The notes under the pieces: model-generated
Database searches by the model: none
Told to the model about the DNA's origin: nothing
What the model saw: the letters and a program-made list of their open reading frames with translations, nothing else
In this document: positions 13,491-26,420 of the stretch, piece after piece
Position numbering within the stretch: the first letter of the stretch is position 1
Layout of the letters: every line of letters starts with the position of its first letter
NCBI GenBank assembly: GCA_930367205.1
Contig: OV884009.1
Coordinates: 87,441,189 to 87,505,188 of the forward strand
Length of the DNA stretch: 64,000 bases
Origin: Acanthosoma haemorrhoidale
Taxonomy: Eukaryota > Arthropoda > Insecta > Hemiptera > Acanthosomatidae
Reading direction: 5' to 3'
Position numbers and translations under genes: made by a program

Positions 13491-13606
13491 CCTTGATTAA
13501 ATAATTTATAATGCTACAAGAATTATTGCCATAATTAAATTTCTAGAACCTTGATTAAATAATTTATAATGCTAAAAGAATTATTGCCATAATTAAATTT
13601 CTAGAA
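13491..13606 (+). repeat. 58-bp perfect-register tandem duplication
   Basis: The 58-bp unit at 13491-13548 is repeated at 13549-13606 with a single C/A difference. It starts CCTTGATTAAATAATTTATA and ends AAATTTCTAGAA, followed by a partial third CCTTG. The near identity implies a recent duplication. No gene is involved. Confidence 0.95.
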
Positions 13607-15839
13607 CCTTGTCAAAACCCAAAGCTTTAATCTTCAAAATTTATATCTTGTAGTTAATTGTTAATTCTGTTGAATTTGAAAATGTACACACACATATCTC
13701 AGTATTTATTAACATAACTACAATATTTGTAAATTACTGATTTCTTTCTTTTAGGGATTGTTGTAGGTATATTGTTGTTGCGTGAAATCTTACTACTCAA
13801 TTCAGAGTTAGAAATTGTGTGTAGATAGAACCTGTCAAAAACATTTTTTACTGTGCAATACTTCTCTTGTTTACGTAATATTTGTGTGGTAATATATAGA
13901 ATACTGAGATAAAATCATTTGTTTATTCTTAGGAGTGGTTGACAGTTGTGTGTTGAATTTTGATCACTAAAGCAGATATTTGTCTGCCACAGTTTACTAT
14001 GTGTTAACACATTCAGACTTCGTAAAAGTGTTGATAAATCTAAAACATTTTTAATTATTGATTGGAATTTTATTATATAAAACATAGATATTGGTTTACA
14101 CTGATATATTATTTACAAAATATTCTTAGACAGTAATTAACGCTGCAGTTTTAGGGGTTCGAGTATACATAATTTATAAATACATCCTGTAAAATTTATG
14201 TTATTATATCTGAATGAAGAGTTTTATAAAAACATTATAACTTTATAATGGTATTATTTATTTATATATTATATATGTTGTTTACTATTTCTTTCTGTTG
14301 GCTAAACAAAAAAAATCAGTTTTTATTTTGATTCTAAAAAAAGTGTCACTTTTCGATAAAGCAATATTTTTACAAGACCCATACTTATTAGATAAAGCTG
14401 TTATATATACTTTTATTTTTCAAAGTGATAATTTATTTAATATAATCAGTGCCAGTATTTTGAAGTGACAAATGTTTAGTATTTGTTAATTGCATTTATG
14501 TTACGGGTAGGATTTTATTGATTTGTTATGATGTAATCATGTAAATCAAACAATGATCATAAACATTTAATGTGTGTGTATGAGTGCTTGTGTGTATGTA
14601 AGGATGTGATATACATGCACATATTCATAATAATCTTAGTATTTATTTGATATTGTTACAAAAGTATTAGTACTGTTACTTGTATACACACGCCTACATA
14701 CGTGTACATATATTTTGATATTTAAAGCTTTTTTAATGGCCTTAAATATTGTATGAAGTCAATATTGGAGTTATTTTTTGTTAAGACTTGTCATATTAAT
14801 TGTAATAGACTGATAACAAGAAGAAATTATTGCCAGCCTAAAGGTCTTTTAAAACCATAAAATTTCATTGATGTTGTTTCTCAGATTTATAATAAATCAG
14901 CATTTTTTTATTACATGATATTTTTATACTTATCATGGTGATATAGGACCTTTAATGATATTTTATAAAATATATGTGTAGATAAATTAATTTAACCACT
15001 ATCATTTATATTTTTATTTGTTAGTATCATTCAAAATTTACTAATGTTCACTTTTTACGTTTTGTAAATATATGGTTGTTATTAGAATACAAGTACTAAT
15101 ATTTTATAAATTCACCAAAGTATTTTATTAAATATACTATAGAATTTGAATTGTTCATAGATTGTTAACTTCCTCTCTTATTTATTAACATTCTTTTAAC
15201 AATTTTTTTTTTTCAAGCATAAATAATTATGACTGTTTTTTCTAGATAAACAATTATTTACATGAAATAAAACATTAATGTTATATTGATACAAACATTT
15301 AAAAATCATGTTAATAGTAGTATGTTTATATCTTAACTTACTACTGATGTAAAATGTTTGGTAAAACCACAATATAGTCTATACAAGGAAGTACACATGA
15401 ACCCCCTCTCTTAGGTGATCATTTAAATTAATGATTTTGTTAAATTACATGGATGCCAACTTTTCAGTGAGAAATAGCTAGCCACAAGCAGTGATGTAGC
15501 CCTATGGGTCCCCTTTACAATGCTGTTCCTACTATTTTTCTATAAACATAGAAAACCTTCCATGGTTTACATTTTTTTTTATTCTACTGATTTCATCTAG
15601 AACTACCTGACGTTGAACTGACTTGGGTGAACTTAAATCAGTTTGGTACAATTTCTTGTAAATAATTGTTGGGTTCAAGCCTGAAAATGACGTGTGTAGC
15701 ACAGCTGAGTCAGCTCTTAGAAAATAAAGGCACTATGGAGAGACTTTTTGTTATATTTTATATTCAACAATCCAAAACCAGCATCAAACCACAATAATAA
15801 TAAAAATTGGTGTAACGCCTCTCACTAACATGCATACCA
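13607..15839. other. AT-rich intergenic DNA, no gene seen
   Basis: Long A/T-rich sequence with a few TG and TA microsatellite-like spots (for example TGTGTGTATG near 14571-14600). I see no coding frame or known repeat. Confidence 0.6.
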
Positions 15840-16750
15840 AAAGGGGAAAGAGACCGAAACACCTCTCCATACTGTGGTCTCCAGAGTAGAAAATGTCCTT
15901 AATTATGGGGAATATAGTCTAGGGATGTTGTTCCACATCTAAGGAGCATTAGCCGACAAGGCTATCCACCATAAGATAAGCCCTGTCTAGAAGGTGTATC
16001 CTTAAAACTTTTGTCAGATGGATATACATCATGCTGTCCCACAGAAAAATTGAAGACATACTTGGCGATATCCCCAGGGAAACAAAGGTAGATATAGTCT
16101 GCCCGCTAGGAATTGATTGGGCACTGCAGATAAAGATGACACCTATTCTTAATAGGTGTATCCCAGAGAGGAGGAAACCTCCAGCCACTCCTTAGGAGAA
16201 TGCAAGCCATTAGTAAGCTAAGGTTTCATACCCTAGGCTGTGATAGGATTCTATTAGAAGAACTTAGCTCCATCAAATGGAATCTTTACTTCTTGAAGAG
16301 GTTAAGGAGATTCCAAGAGGAACAGTACCACGAGTATAACATAGAGGTGGACAGAAAGGGCCTAAAGGCTTAGTTGTGAGACCATTAAAACCTAAATATG
16401 TCCCCCTCCATCTATCTATCTATGTAACCCATAATAATCAGGATTCCACTCAATCTGACCTAACTGAAATTGCCATCTACCTAAAATTTGCTCTAGACCA
16501 TTACCAAACTAATGGGGTATTTAAAAAATTAAAAATTGATTCTCTTGAAGGAAGTGGGCCATGGATCCTTGCAACTTGGCCTGCCCAGCCCCATCGGAGT
16601 CTACCCATTCACATGTTCCTCACTACATCTTGTTTACCATTCAGCCTATCAAGATCTAAGTTATTTCTTCTCCAATGGTTCTCCTCTCGCACTGACCCAT
16701 AAATCCTTAGAAGGATCTTCTGTTGAAAGGCCATGGAGATAGGAAATCTA
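15840..16750. other. Unassigned island with higher GC than its flanks
   Basis: This stretch is less AT-rich than its surroundings. It holds a 79-codon minus-strand frame (15949-16188) and two overlapping plus-strand frames (16376-16742). It looks like a degraded transposon, but no diagnostic motif such as FADD, DDE or a zinc knuckle could be found, so no family is claimed. Confidence 0.3.
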
Positions 16751-17246
16751 GTTTGTCTTGTATTTCTGAGTTGTATGTGATAACAGAGCTAATTAGGGTC
16801 CTGTTGATGAATGCTTTTGTTTATCTTCAATTTGATACCTTACTCAAAATTAAAAAAAAAAATACATATTTATAAATACAAAGTAATTAATTAAATCATT
16901 TTTAAAATATCAAATGGGGGGGGAGCTCCTTGTAAAATTGCATTTCTTTAGCTTGCACAGGTATCTCACTTCATAGTTTCACCGTGTATCTCATTTCCTG
17001 TCAGTTTTAGGTTCAATCAAGGACTCATTTTCTCCTTCGGCCTTTCTGATCTCTCATTCTCGTCATGAAACCTGGCAAGGCAGCTTTTTAGCCCATGTAG
17101 TATCAACAAGGTATCGACAAAAGCTGTGATTGTTCCATTTTATGGTGAAATAAATGAGGGTACATACAATTTATCATAGACTTTATAAAAATATTACTGG
17201 AAACAGGGGAAACAATTACAACACCAGCACTAAACTGCCCTCTTAT

Positions 17247-17540
17247 CTTTCACAGGTATAGTTGCACCTTGAGCAATGTCATCAGATTAAACCTAAAATT
17301 AATGATGATAGATAGTCATAAGCCAAACCAAAGGGTTGCTTGAGGCATTACTCAGGAAGAGAACTTATACATACGTTCAGGTTTCAAAATGCTATGAATA
17401 GGTTTACAACTAAAACCAGACTTTCTTTATAACATTTATCTCTTGTTTGCATATGTTTATAAAGGTGCTGCACTAGATATAGTATAAAAAGTACTATTAA
17501 CTAATGGATGATAACTTGATTACTGCCGAATTGTGAATTT
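17247..17540 (+). repeat. Copy 1 of an unnamed ~295-bp dispersed direct repeat
   Basis: The segment from CTTTCACAGGTATAGTTGCA to TTACTGCCGAATTGTG recurs at 19518-19815 in the same orientation with only scattered differences (for example TACATACGTTCAGG against TGCATAGGTACATG). No long frame, terminal inverted repeat or poly-A tail is obvious. It could be a non-autonomous element or a local segmental duplication. Confidence 0.9.
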
Positions 17541-19517
17541 TTCGAGACTTATTTTGGAAATTAAAATTATTGTAGATGATTTAGTATTACATGAAGGAAG
17601 GCTCAAAGGAATTAGACTAGGCACAGGAAATGCAGGACAGGTAAGATCTTGGAATGCCGGTGTGTTAACATCTTCAGGTAGATTTTAGGGGCTCAGCTTT
17701 AGTTTATTTTTACAAAATTATCATCTAACTGGTTCTTAACTTTAGGGATGTTATAATCTCTTTTTGTTTTAGGCAAATCAACACTTTGAAGATGATTTAA
17801 CTCCATAATACTTAGAAGACTTGTATTTTCCATTTCATCCCAATTTTTTATTAAAACACTGCTCCTATTTAATTAGTTGCCCATCATATTTTCCAGCAAA
17901 TGAGTAAGGACTTTGGTCTGCATCAGGCAAATTCAGTTAAAGGACCAGTTAACAGATGTCTTACCTCATGCCTCATTTAATTCCACATATTAGACATAAT
18001 GTATAGAAATAATTAAAAACCATGTTAAATAATTATTTAGTTACCTCTTGTATACTTTTCTTTATGTGTATTATGCCATGAAACTATTACTGCTAACGAA
18101 GGGTTTATTGAGGTACTCTTGTTATTACACCACAATGTATTGAGCATTGGATTTTTCATTATGGACAGATTTCTGAAGTCGGATAGACCCAACCACAAGT
18201 TGACAGACAGTAAGATCATTGGATAACGACAATCCAGCACATTCTTGAAGAGATATGCAATAAATAATGAAAAGGTATAATTCAAACCCCTTATTTACCA
18301 TCCAGCTGTCAATTCACAATTTTTTTTTTATTGCATTTACGATACAAATATAAACATAAGCAACACAGGCATCTGTAGTAGGATGAGTAAGGAAATTTAT
18401 GGAGTGAAGTGGTGTATTGTTAATGTATAATTTTATGACAGGGGTTAAATGAGAATACCATGACACTTAATCTGTGTTGTGGCTCACGAACCGGAACCTT
18501 AACCCGTTAGATATATCTCTCTAACTTTATTATCATAATTATGTACAATAACAGCAACAATGTGATATTACTGTTGCAATAAACTTTATCCTCTGCAACC
18601 CAATTTTGTTATTAGCATAATTAAATCATATTTTTAATAAGGAATGTTTAAAAAAAACAGGAACTTTATAGATAGCATAAATAAAATGAAGTGTAAAATT
18701 TATAATAAAAAAAATCTACATAACTTCAGCTGAAATATTACCAATAATTTATTTTGTACTTCCTTGACAGGAACGAAAAAAAAAAAATTTGGTTTCTTTC
18801 TCTTATACAATCATTTATACAGGGCATTCTAACATTGTAACGAAATGCAATGATGTTTGTATAATGAGAGGAGTCAAATTCCACTCTTAGAAACTTGTTT
18901 TGAGTTATCTGGAGTTGGGTACTGGAAAGTTTGTACTGCAGGTTGAACTCCAGGCCGCTCTGGAAAATTTAAGAAACAGGAGAACTACTACTTATTAAAG
19001 TAGAAATTTATTTGATACAGATCAGGAAGATTGTCTTCATAAGAGGGGGAGGAAAGAGCAATCTTATCCTATCTAAATAATACCCGGGTATCTAATGGAA
19101 AGAGACCAAGGAATGAGTATTATGTACCATGATATCTTTATTTATATTTGGTCCTTTTTTGTGAACATAATCATATTTATTAATATTTGGTTTTAATTTC
19201 TATTTAAACAAATAGTGATAAATTACTGTACTGCAAGGGTCTTATCAAATCTATTGCTGATTGTATCAGTGTGCCAAGAAGTAGTTAATGCCATTGCATC
19301 ACTAGGCTAGCTCAACTTATAGAACAATTTTGATTTTCATTTATAAATAATATGAATAAAACTGATCCTTTTAGCACTGTGAAAACCCAGTTTTCTATGT
19401 TGTCTTTAGAAGATCTATTTGTTAAACAGCTATGGAGAATTTTTATCAAAATAGTGGAAATTTAGTTTTAATTAGTTTGTAAATATGTCCGGAATACCTA
19501 CCATTATGCATCAAAAG
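17541..19517. other. AT-rich spacer between the two direct-repeat copies
   Basis: No gene or known repeat is recognised in this 2-kb spacer. One 82-codon minus-strand frame at 18037-18285 has no recognisable features. Confidence 0.55.
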
Positions 19518-19815
19518 CTTTCACAGGTATAGTTGCACCTTGAGCAATGTCATCAGATTAAACCTAAAATTAATGATGATAGATAGTCATAAGCCAAACC
19601 AAAGGGTTGCTTGAGGCATTACTCAGGAAGAGAACTTATGCATAGGTACATGTTTCGAAATGCTATGAATAGGTTTACAACTAAAACCAGACTTTCTTTA
19701 TAACATTTATCTCTTGTTTGCATATGTTTATAAAGGTGCTGCACTAGGTTTAATATATGAAGCACTATTAACTAATGGATGAATAACTTGATTACTGCCG
19801 AATTGTGGTGAATTT
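19518..19815 (+). repeat. Copy 2 of the unnamed ~295-bp direct repeat
   Basis: This is the partner of 17247-17540. Similarity stops just after ATTGTGGTGAATTT. The sequence before and after the two copies differs, so these are discrete units and not part of a longer duplication. Confidence 0.9.
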
Positions 19816-19984
19816 CTCTATTGCAAAAAGAATACCCCAGTTTGTTTTTGTTAATTTGTTTCTATATCACTACTCTGCAAGGTTGGGCCACTGTAGAATG
19901 CCCTTTTATGAAAGCGAATTGCTGTGGTATTACATTATGTTGGGCAGTGTGGCTAGATCTATTTCCTTTTATTTTATTTTTTAA

Positions 19985-22720
19985 AGGGAGCTAAGCAGGC
20001 TAACAGGTCTGCAGTTTTAAGATTTCACACTTCTCTATTTACTAGACTATTAAATATTCGTTGGATATGTTACTTTGGAATTTCATGAACTTGGAAGGGG
20101 TGAGTTCAAGAGTGTACGGTATATTAAGATTGTTATAGAGGGTCTTGTTTCTGACTTAATTAGGGGCATTTACTATTGTTCTCATAACTTTTGTTTGAAT
20201 GGATTGGATATGCTTGAAGTTCGACTTCTTTGCTGTCCCCCATAGCTCTATTCTGTATGTCTAGATTGGATTAGGTATAACTTTGTAGATTAATTAGTAA
20301 TTTATTTTCTATTCAGAGAAGGGATGTCCTTCAAAGTAGTCAGTACAGATCCGCAAAGCTTCTGTTTAGTTCTTGTATTTTTTGCCTCGTGTGTGGATTC
20401 CATGTCAGCCTTTTGTCGATATAGAAGTCTAAATACTGTACTGTCTTGGATACACGAAAAGGAATGGAATTTAAAAAAACTAGTGGACAGGACTTGCATC
20501 AGAGGTTAAAGGTAATGTGAGAACATTTTGCTTCATTAACTTTGATCTGCCTTTGGTGCACCAATACTCCATCTCATCAAGGTGTTTTTGAAGGTTATGG
20601 GTGGGATGTCATCTGCAAATGTTGCCAAGAAGGTATTGTGGGTAGAGGGAATATCAGTGGTGTACAGGTTATAGATGATGGGACCCAGAACTCTGCCCTG
20701 TGGAACTCCTGCATTTATGGGATAATACTTAGAATATGCTAAATCACAGCAGACTTGGATGAAGCGGTTTAAAAGGTAAGACTGAAGGAATAGGAAAAAG
20801 GTCTGGTAAATATGTTTTGAGCTTGTAAAGGAAACCCTGTAAAAAGCTTGAGCTATGTCCAGAAAGGCAGCTGTGCAATACTGTTTGGTTTCAAGGGCTG
20901 AGGATACGTGATCAACAACGCGAAGGGCTTGTTGAGCAGTGGAATGTCGTAGACGGAAACCAAACTGGTGAGTAAAGGTTTTTGAATTCTACAATTGGAA
21001 GTAGACTTTTATAGGAGTCTTTCAAATATTTTTTAAAGGATAGGAAGTAGGCTAATTGGGTGGTTTAACGAATAGGACAGTAATGGAATGTTTCCAGAGG
21101 AGCGAAAAGTACGTCTTTCGAATAATGCAATTATAAATGTAGGTTAGAAAGATTATGGCTTTAGGGGGTAGTTGTTTGAGGAGAAAGGAGATCGTATTCG
21201 TGATATTTTCATTGAGGTAAGTTTTTCAGAAGATATTTGACCTCAGAGGGGTTAACGGCGTTTGGTGGAAGTGCGAGGGATAGGTGAAGTGAGGAAATCT
21301 TCAACAGTTGTGCCACGAGCATGGTTTTCATGAGAAAGGTGAGGTGTGACGGGAAAGATGCAGAGCAAATTCTTCCGACCTTTCCCCATCCGAAGGCGCC
21401 CAGAACCCATCATCTCAACGGAGTGGGAGTCAAACAGAGTGATATTTTTCAGTTACATTCCACAGAGAGGTATCCCTGGTAGACAGAGAAGAGAGGTGGG
21501 AATTAAAAAAATCGGATCGGAAGGATGCTAAATGCCACTTTATCAATCTGCAGTAATTATTGTACGAGCGAGGATCACCAGGCTGTAGGGATCTTTGCCA
21601 CACTGTTCTCGAGTGGCGTTTGGTTTGGATTAGGTCTTTGAGATGCTGAGGTTAAGTATTTTGATTGTGAATTTTTGGGTGACAATGCCTCTCAAGCTGA
21701 CCTCCGGATCAGAGTAATGAAGGAATGCACTGCATCGTCTAGGTTTTGGGATGTTTTCAGCTTTGAGGTTCACGGAATCTGTAAGAAGCTGGTGGAAGTG
21801 GTCCCAATCAACTGGACCCCTAATGAATGAAGGAGGAGGCAGTTTGTGAATTGGTCTTAGGGAAATGTTTAGAATCAAAAAGGTACGATCGGAGGAGAGG
21901 CCATCGATGCACGTAAGTGAATAGTTTAGTGTCCCTAATTGTAGAAGGAGATCAGGATTTTGGTTGGGATTAGATGGCTGCGTCAGGAGAGATAGTGGAG
22001 CAATGTTTCCATGTGAGTGCAGACAGGAAAGCACCTCCTCGTGTATTTGTGGATCTTAAGCCTAAATGTTGGTGCTTTTCGTTAATGTCCCCACCCACAA
22101 GGAAGCGATGCCCGATATAGTCTGATGCTAGAGTGAGGGGGGGGGAGTGGACTAAGGAAATCATGTGCTACGAAAAAACTATGTGATGGGAAATGGAGTT
22201 ACTAAGAAACTATGGAGGGGCAATGACAGCGGTACCTGCATGTGCTCTTCCATCTGGGTGATCATTTCGATAAGTCTGGTACCAACGTACTGTAAATGGT
22301 CGTTTACTCGTAAGTCTTGTTTCAATAATGAGAGCTACATCGATGTTCTTGTCGTGGAGTAGTGCAGTCAGTTGGTTAGTGTGGGTGCGTACACCATTCG
22401 CATTCCAAAGAAAAATGGATAAAAAGTTGGAAGGGTCCACTTATGGGTTTTGTTTAACGTTAGTGCATATGACTGCTCTGTTCCGAACTGCATCGGCAAA
22501 AATACAGAAGGCCTTCTCCTCTTTTGGGTGACGGCGATGTTCGTTCCTGGACTTCAGTACCCTATAAGCCTCGCAGCCCTTATAGTTGGCTGGATGGCCT
22601 TGTTGACAGAGCACGCATACGATTACGGGGGATTTTAAGGGTTTCTTGCTCAATTCGCTCTTGTGTTGTTCAATGCACTTTACACACCTGGAGGGGGGGG
22701 GGATAACGTCACGTTTTGGG
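19985..22720 (-). mobile_element. Jockey-like non-LTR retrotransposon, degenerate
   Basis: The minus-strand order is ORF1 end, then ORF2. At 22653-22441 lies a gag-like segment with a CCHC-type knuckle region (CVLCQQGHPANYKGCEAYR), characteristic of Jockey-group ORF1. At 22440-21970 lies an endonuclease with LFLWNANGVRTH-type and DVALIIETRL motifs, then FLVGGDINEKHQHLGLR and NTRGG. At about 20720-20600 lies the RT, with INAGVPQGRVLGP and TFADDI (catalytic Asp pair). Near 20200 a QSRHTE..GG block marks the C-terminus. Stops and frameshifts break every block. The region is GC-richer than its flanks. It is inactive, and the family assignment is good at the Jockey level. Confidence 0.85.
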
Positions 22721-22959
22721 TATGGTAATGAATGTAATTACTTTGTAATTGTAACAAAAAATTCATTTTTAAACGATTTTTGGAGTTAAATCATTATATT
22801 TTTATATTCACATTTTTTGTTTAAAACTGTAAAATTAGCTATCTATGTTAATAAACATGATGTTAATAACATGGATATGTGTGCATAAATAATTATTAAT
22901 ACCTGTAACAAGAGCTTTTGCTTGTTAATTTTTTCTTATCACTTTGAATAGCTATCTGT

Positions 22960-24670
22960 ATGTCAGAGGTTAAAATTAGGAGAGCAGTTAAAATTTTATT
23001 TATAAAGCCGATATCAGGTTTGATTTATATTATTCTAATAATCGTGCTAAATACTGGGTTTCTCATATGTTGCATTGAATCGAAGAATTTGATATGTCTA
23101 CGGTGAATGAATTCATCCACTGTAGGCAGCTCAAAAACCTCGTGAACCTCAGTGCTGCTCCGCTACTCGAATGTCTGACCATTTTCATTAGTATGGCGTT
23201 TTGAAATTTTGGAGTCGCCACGCTGTCGTTTCCGTCAGATGACGAAATAGCAGTGCACCATACAGCAGAGCAGGCCTGAGTACACTCTAATATATATATG
23301 TCATGAACTTGAGGCGCAGTGATCGATTGGAGGAAGTCAATAAATGTGTAAGCCAGTAAAACTTTGTGCGTGTCTGCTTCAACTTCTTCGCAAAATGTTC
23401 ACTAAAACGGAGGTGTCGGTCCATTTTAATGCCCAGATATACTAGGCTGTTTGCTGGAGAGTTTTTCTGCGTTCCTACAGTGTAAATATTAGGCAGTATA
23501 CTTTTTCCCTTTTGGAATGAGAAAATTACGCAGTCAGTCTTTCCCGCGTTTACAGAGATATTGACTCTCCCCAATTTCTCACTGATCTGCTTACAGCCTG
23601 TCTAACAGCTAACTTGGCGCTCATGCTGCTACTACCGCGATGTCATCAGCGAAAGCAGCAACTGTTGTATTTTTGTACCGGGCTCCAACAATTTCAGACG
23701 TAAACACATAGAAAAGTACTGGGGATAACACGGCTCCTTGGGGTACTCCACCGGTCAGTGGCATAGCTTCAGAGATGCTATCACCCATCCGCACCCACAT
23801 CGATCTGTTTTGCAGAAAGCTAGCCAGAATTGAATAGATTTGCTCCGAGTATTCCCGGTCGTACAGCATTTGACATGTCCCGTGAGACACCGAGTCGAAT
23901 GCCTGTGTGCAGTCTATCGAAATCATAGACGTGGCTATGTTTCTATTAAAATTATGGCTAGTTTCTGACTGTAGCTTCATAAGGGGATGTTGTGTCCTCA
24001 GACTCCATCCATGAATGATGTCATTTTCCGCACAGTAGTTTTTGAGATAATTCAACAGAATTTTCTCGAAATTACCCCATTTGCGGTAGTAAGCTGATCG
24101 GGTGGTAGTGGGCTGGGTGATCCCCGCTCTCTGCGGGCTTGAGTAATGGAAACAAGATGGCTTGTTTCAATTTTTCAGGAAAATACCCCAATCTTATACA
24201 AGAGTTGTACAAGTTTGCGAGTTGTACTATCCCTATCCTCGGCATTTGTTTGAGCAGAACTGTTTGTATCCCATCGTGCCCTGGTCCTTGGTTACCCTGA
24301 CACCGGCGAAGAATCGCCTTGAGCTGCTTCGGTGATACAAAATGTGATTCTGTTCTGTTTCTATCAGAGGAGGCGGATGGTAGTCGCCCGTACTATCCGT
24401 GATATCCCTAGCGTAGTGGTCGGCCAGTTTAGTTGCCTGTTCCTCGGAAGTAAGAAGATTGTCGCCTTCGTAGAGACGGACAGTAGCTGCCTTGTTTTTT
24501 GGAGTCTTCAGCAGCTTCCAGAAATTTCTGTGATCGCCGTGAGTGCTACGAAGTCATGTCACTTTGCTGTTTTCCAGAGTTTCATCAAGCTTTAAATTTT
24601 CGTTGTGAGAGAATTTACAACTACCTTAGCTTGATGCTCTATCGTCCTGTACCATTTATTCTTCCAATTG
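22960..24670 (-). mobile_element. Second Jockey-like non-LTR element, RT domain fragment
   Basis: Minus-strand blocks are HRNFWKLLKTPK (pre-RT, near 24520), MISIDCTQAFDSVSHG (RT motif A, in the 24055-23621 frame), LTGGVPQGAVLSP (motif B) and VAAFADDIAVVAA (motif C), then NAGKTDCVIFSF and LVYLGIKMDRHLRF (thumb, in the 23574-23287 frame). Two RT frames are about 145 and 95 codons long, better preserved than those of the neighbour at 19985-22720, and the sequence differs, so this is a separate copy or family. The endonuclease is missing. The 5' side stops abruptly at about 24670, where the Gypsy-A LTR begins, so the LTR element probably cut or replaced it. Confidence 0.85.
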
Positions 24671-24671
24671 T

Positions 24672-25591
24672 TGTGTGTAGCGACCGCTAACTACATAAGA
24701 TAAATAACCCTATACTATATTGTAAATTGGTTATGATAGGTTGTAAATTAATTTAAACAAATGTAAAGAATATTACCAAACCATAAGTCATATCAGCGTA
24801 ACTATTGTAAACAATAAAAGACGCAACAGCAAAATACTAGCTCAGAGCTCCCTGCAGAGGGGTCAGGCTCCTGGGGCTGGGTGGGCCCTGGTCTAGAACA
24901 TTCAAGCGTCATCCAACCCTGCAATGCAGCTGGTCAGAATAAAACCTCGCCCTGTTGGCTGGACGTGATTGGCCAGAATAAAACCTAAGCCCATTAGCTA
25001 CTTGGGGCTATATATAACCCCTAGTTTTAGCCGATAAGTCATTCTAACTACGGCTCTCTGGACTGATGTACTTGCAGCTGCAAGGATGTTTCTAGATTTG
25101 GCCTTCTTATTTATGAAAACCTCTGTATCTCTCTTTCCTAACATCGCTATGTTTTAGTCTGGCCTTGTCAGACCCTACACTTACCTAGTGGGTTTCTCTG
25201 CCTTCGTCTCGCTAAAACTAGCATCTTCTTGGAAGAGGACGGCAGTCACCTGGGGCCCTACGAACTTTACCTAGTGTCTCCCCCAGTGATCCAGACTGCC
25301 ACTCTCTCCAGTTCACACTAGCCTTTGGGAACCGGACGGTTTTCTCTTACCCTCAGATACTGAGTGTGAATTATTGGTCATTCTAAGACCACATAAACTA
25401 CCTACAATACCTACCCTATACATCTTCCCCTGAACGTAGTGCACTGTCGGGGCACATACCTATCAGATGTAGAGTCAGATAGTACAGTAGTAAGACCCGT
25501 CATGAAACAATTGTCCAGGTCATAGCCTAATCAACCCTTACTTTTTCACTAGGGCTAGGGTAACTAGGCACCCCCTCGTGACGACCCGACA
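24672..25591 (+). repeat. 5' LTR of Gypsy-A (plus strand)
   Basis: The segment begins TGTGTAGCGACCGC and ends GACGACCCGACA, immediately before a primer-binding-like sequence. A TATA box (CTATATATAACCCC) lies near 25009. It is GC-richer than the host flanks. No matching 3' LTR was found, so the boundaries are inferred from TG...CA and from the adjacent primer site. The length, about 920 bp, is plausible for this group. Confidence 0.65.
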
Positions 25592-25612
25592 ACTGGTGAC
25601 CCCGATGTGATC
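25592..25612 (+). other. Primer-binding site of Gypsy-A
   Basis: AACTGGTGACCCCGATGTGA begins with the TGG expected to pair with a tRNA 3' CCA end. It lies directly after the inferred LTR end. I do not name the tRNA. Confidence 0.65.
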
Positions 25613-25639
25613 TCGAGAAGATAGAAGAAACCATTTCTT

Positions 25640-26420
25640 ATGATGGCCGACCAACCAGCCCCGTCCGACGAAGTCTGCTCTGCCACCGTATACGCCATTA
25701 CCCGGACGTGTAAACTGCCAGAGTTTTACGAACAAGACCCAAGACTATGGTTCCTGCAGGCTGCAAAACATTTTGCAACAAACCGGATCTCTTCGTCAAA
25801 AGCCAATATGGAGCACATTTATGCTCAGCTTCTTTTCAGGGTACTTGCACAGGTCGCAGACCTACCATATTCTCCGGGTGATAGTCCCTACAAATATTTA
25901 AAGGCTCATCTGATCAAAACATACAGCCAGAGCCACGACAGACACCTGATCCGGTTATTGGAAGAGACACACTTTGGAGACCAGTAACCGTCACATCTTC
26001 TCCGTCAGATGCAGACACTGGCAAGACCCATGACATCGGAGGACGTCATTCGTACACTCTGGATACCCGCCTTGCCCAACAGGGTCAGCAACATACTGGC
26101 ATCGCACTACGAAGAGAAATTGTCGAAACTGACAACAATAGCGAACAAAATCATGGGCTTAAGTTCAGCTACCGCAATCCATGCAGTCCAGTCAACGTCG
26201 ACTCCCAAGACCAGCCCCCCGCACTCCAGCTGTGACTTCCAGACAGCCATCACACAGTTCACCCAACAAGTGACCGTGCTGGCCAATTCCATGAACAGAT
26301 AAGAAGAAAACAGGTCCTCTCAACGATACCGGCCAAAACCAACTGCCGAATCCAACAATAAAGGGTTATGCTTCTACCATGACAGATTCGGTAAGGATGC
26401 ACATCGGTATCGCAAGCCTT
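25640..26420 (+). pseudogene. Gypsy-A gag, interrupted
   Basis: Gag of a Ty3/Gypsy element forms the cytoplasmic particle that packages element RNA. Starting at an ATG-ATG pair, the frame carries the arthropod Gypsy gag pattern: LPEFYEQDPRLWFLQAAKHF, then FGDQ, an in-frame TAA at about 25985, then PSHLLRQMQTLARP, LPNRVSNILAS and KIMGL. A second stop lies near 26300, before a GLCFYHDRFGKDAHRYRKPC block that closes gag. The frame stays the same through both stops, so the damage is nonsense mutations rather than indels in this part. It lies 30 nt downstream of the primer site. It is a relic, and the family call is strong. Confidence 0.88.

Noticed and set aside
16376..16742. Two overlapping plus-strand frames as a possible gene
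   Set aside because: There is no recognisable motif, no splice context and no conserved pattern. They lie in a probable repeat island, so they are reported only as unassigned.
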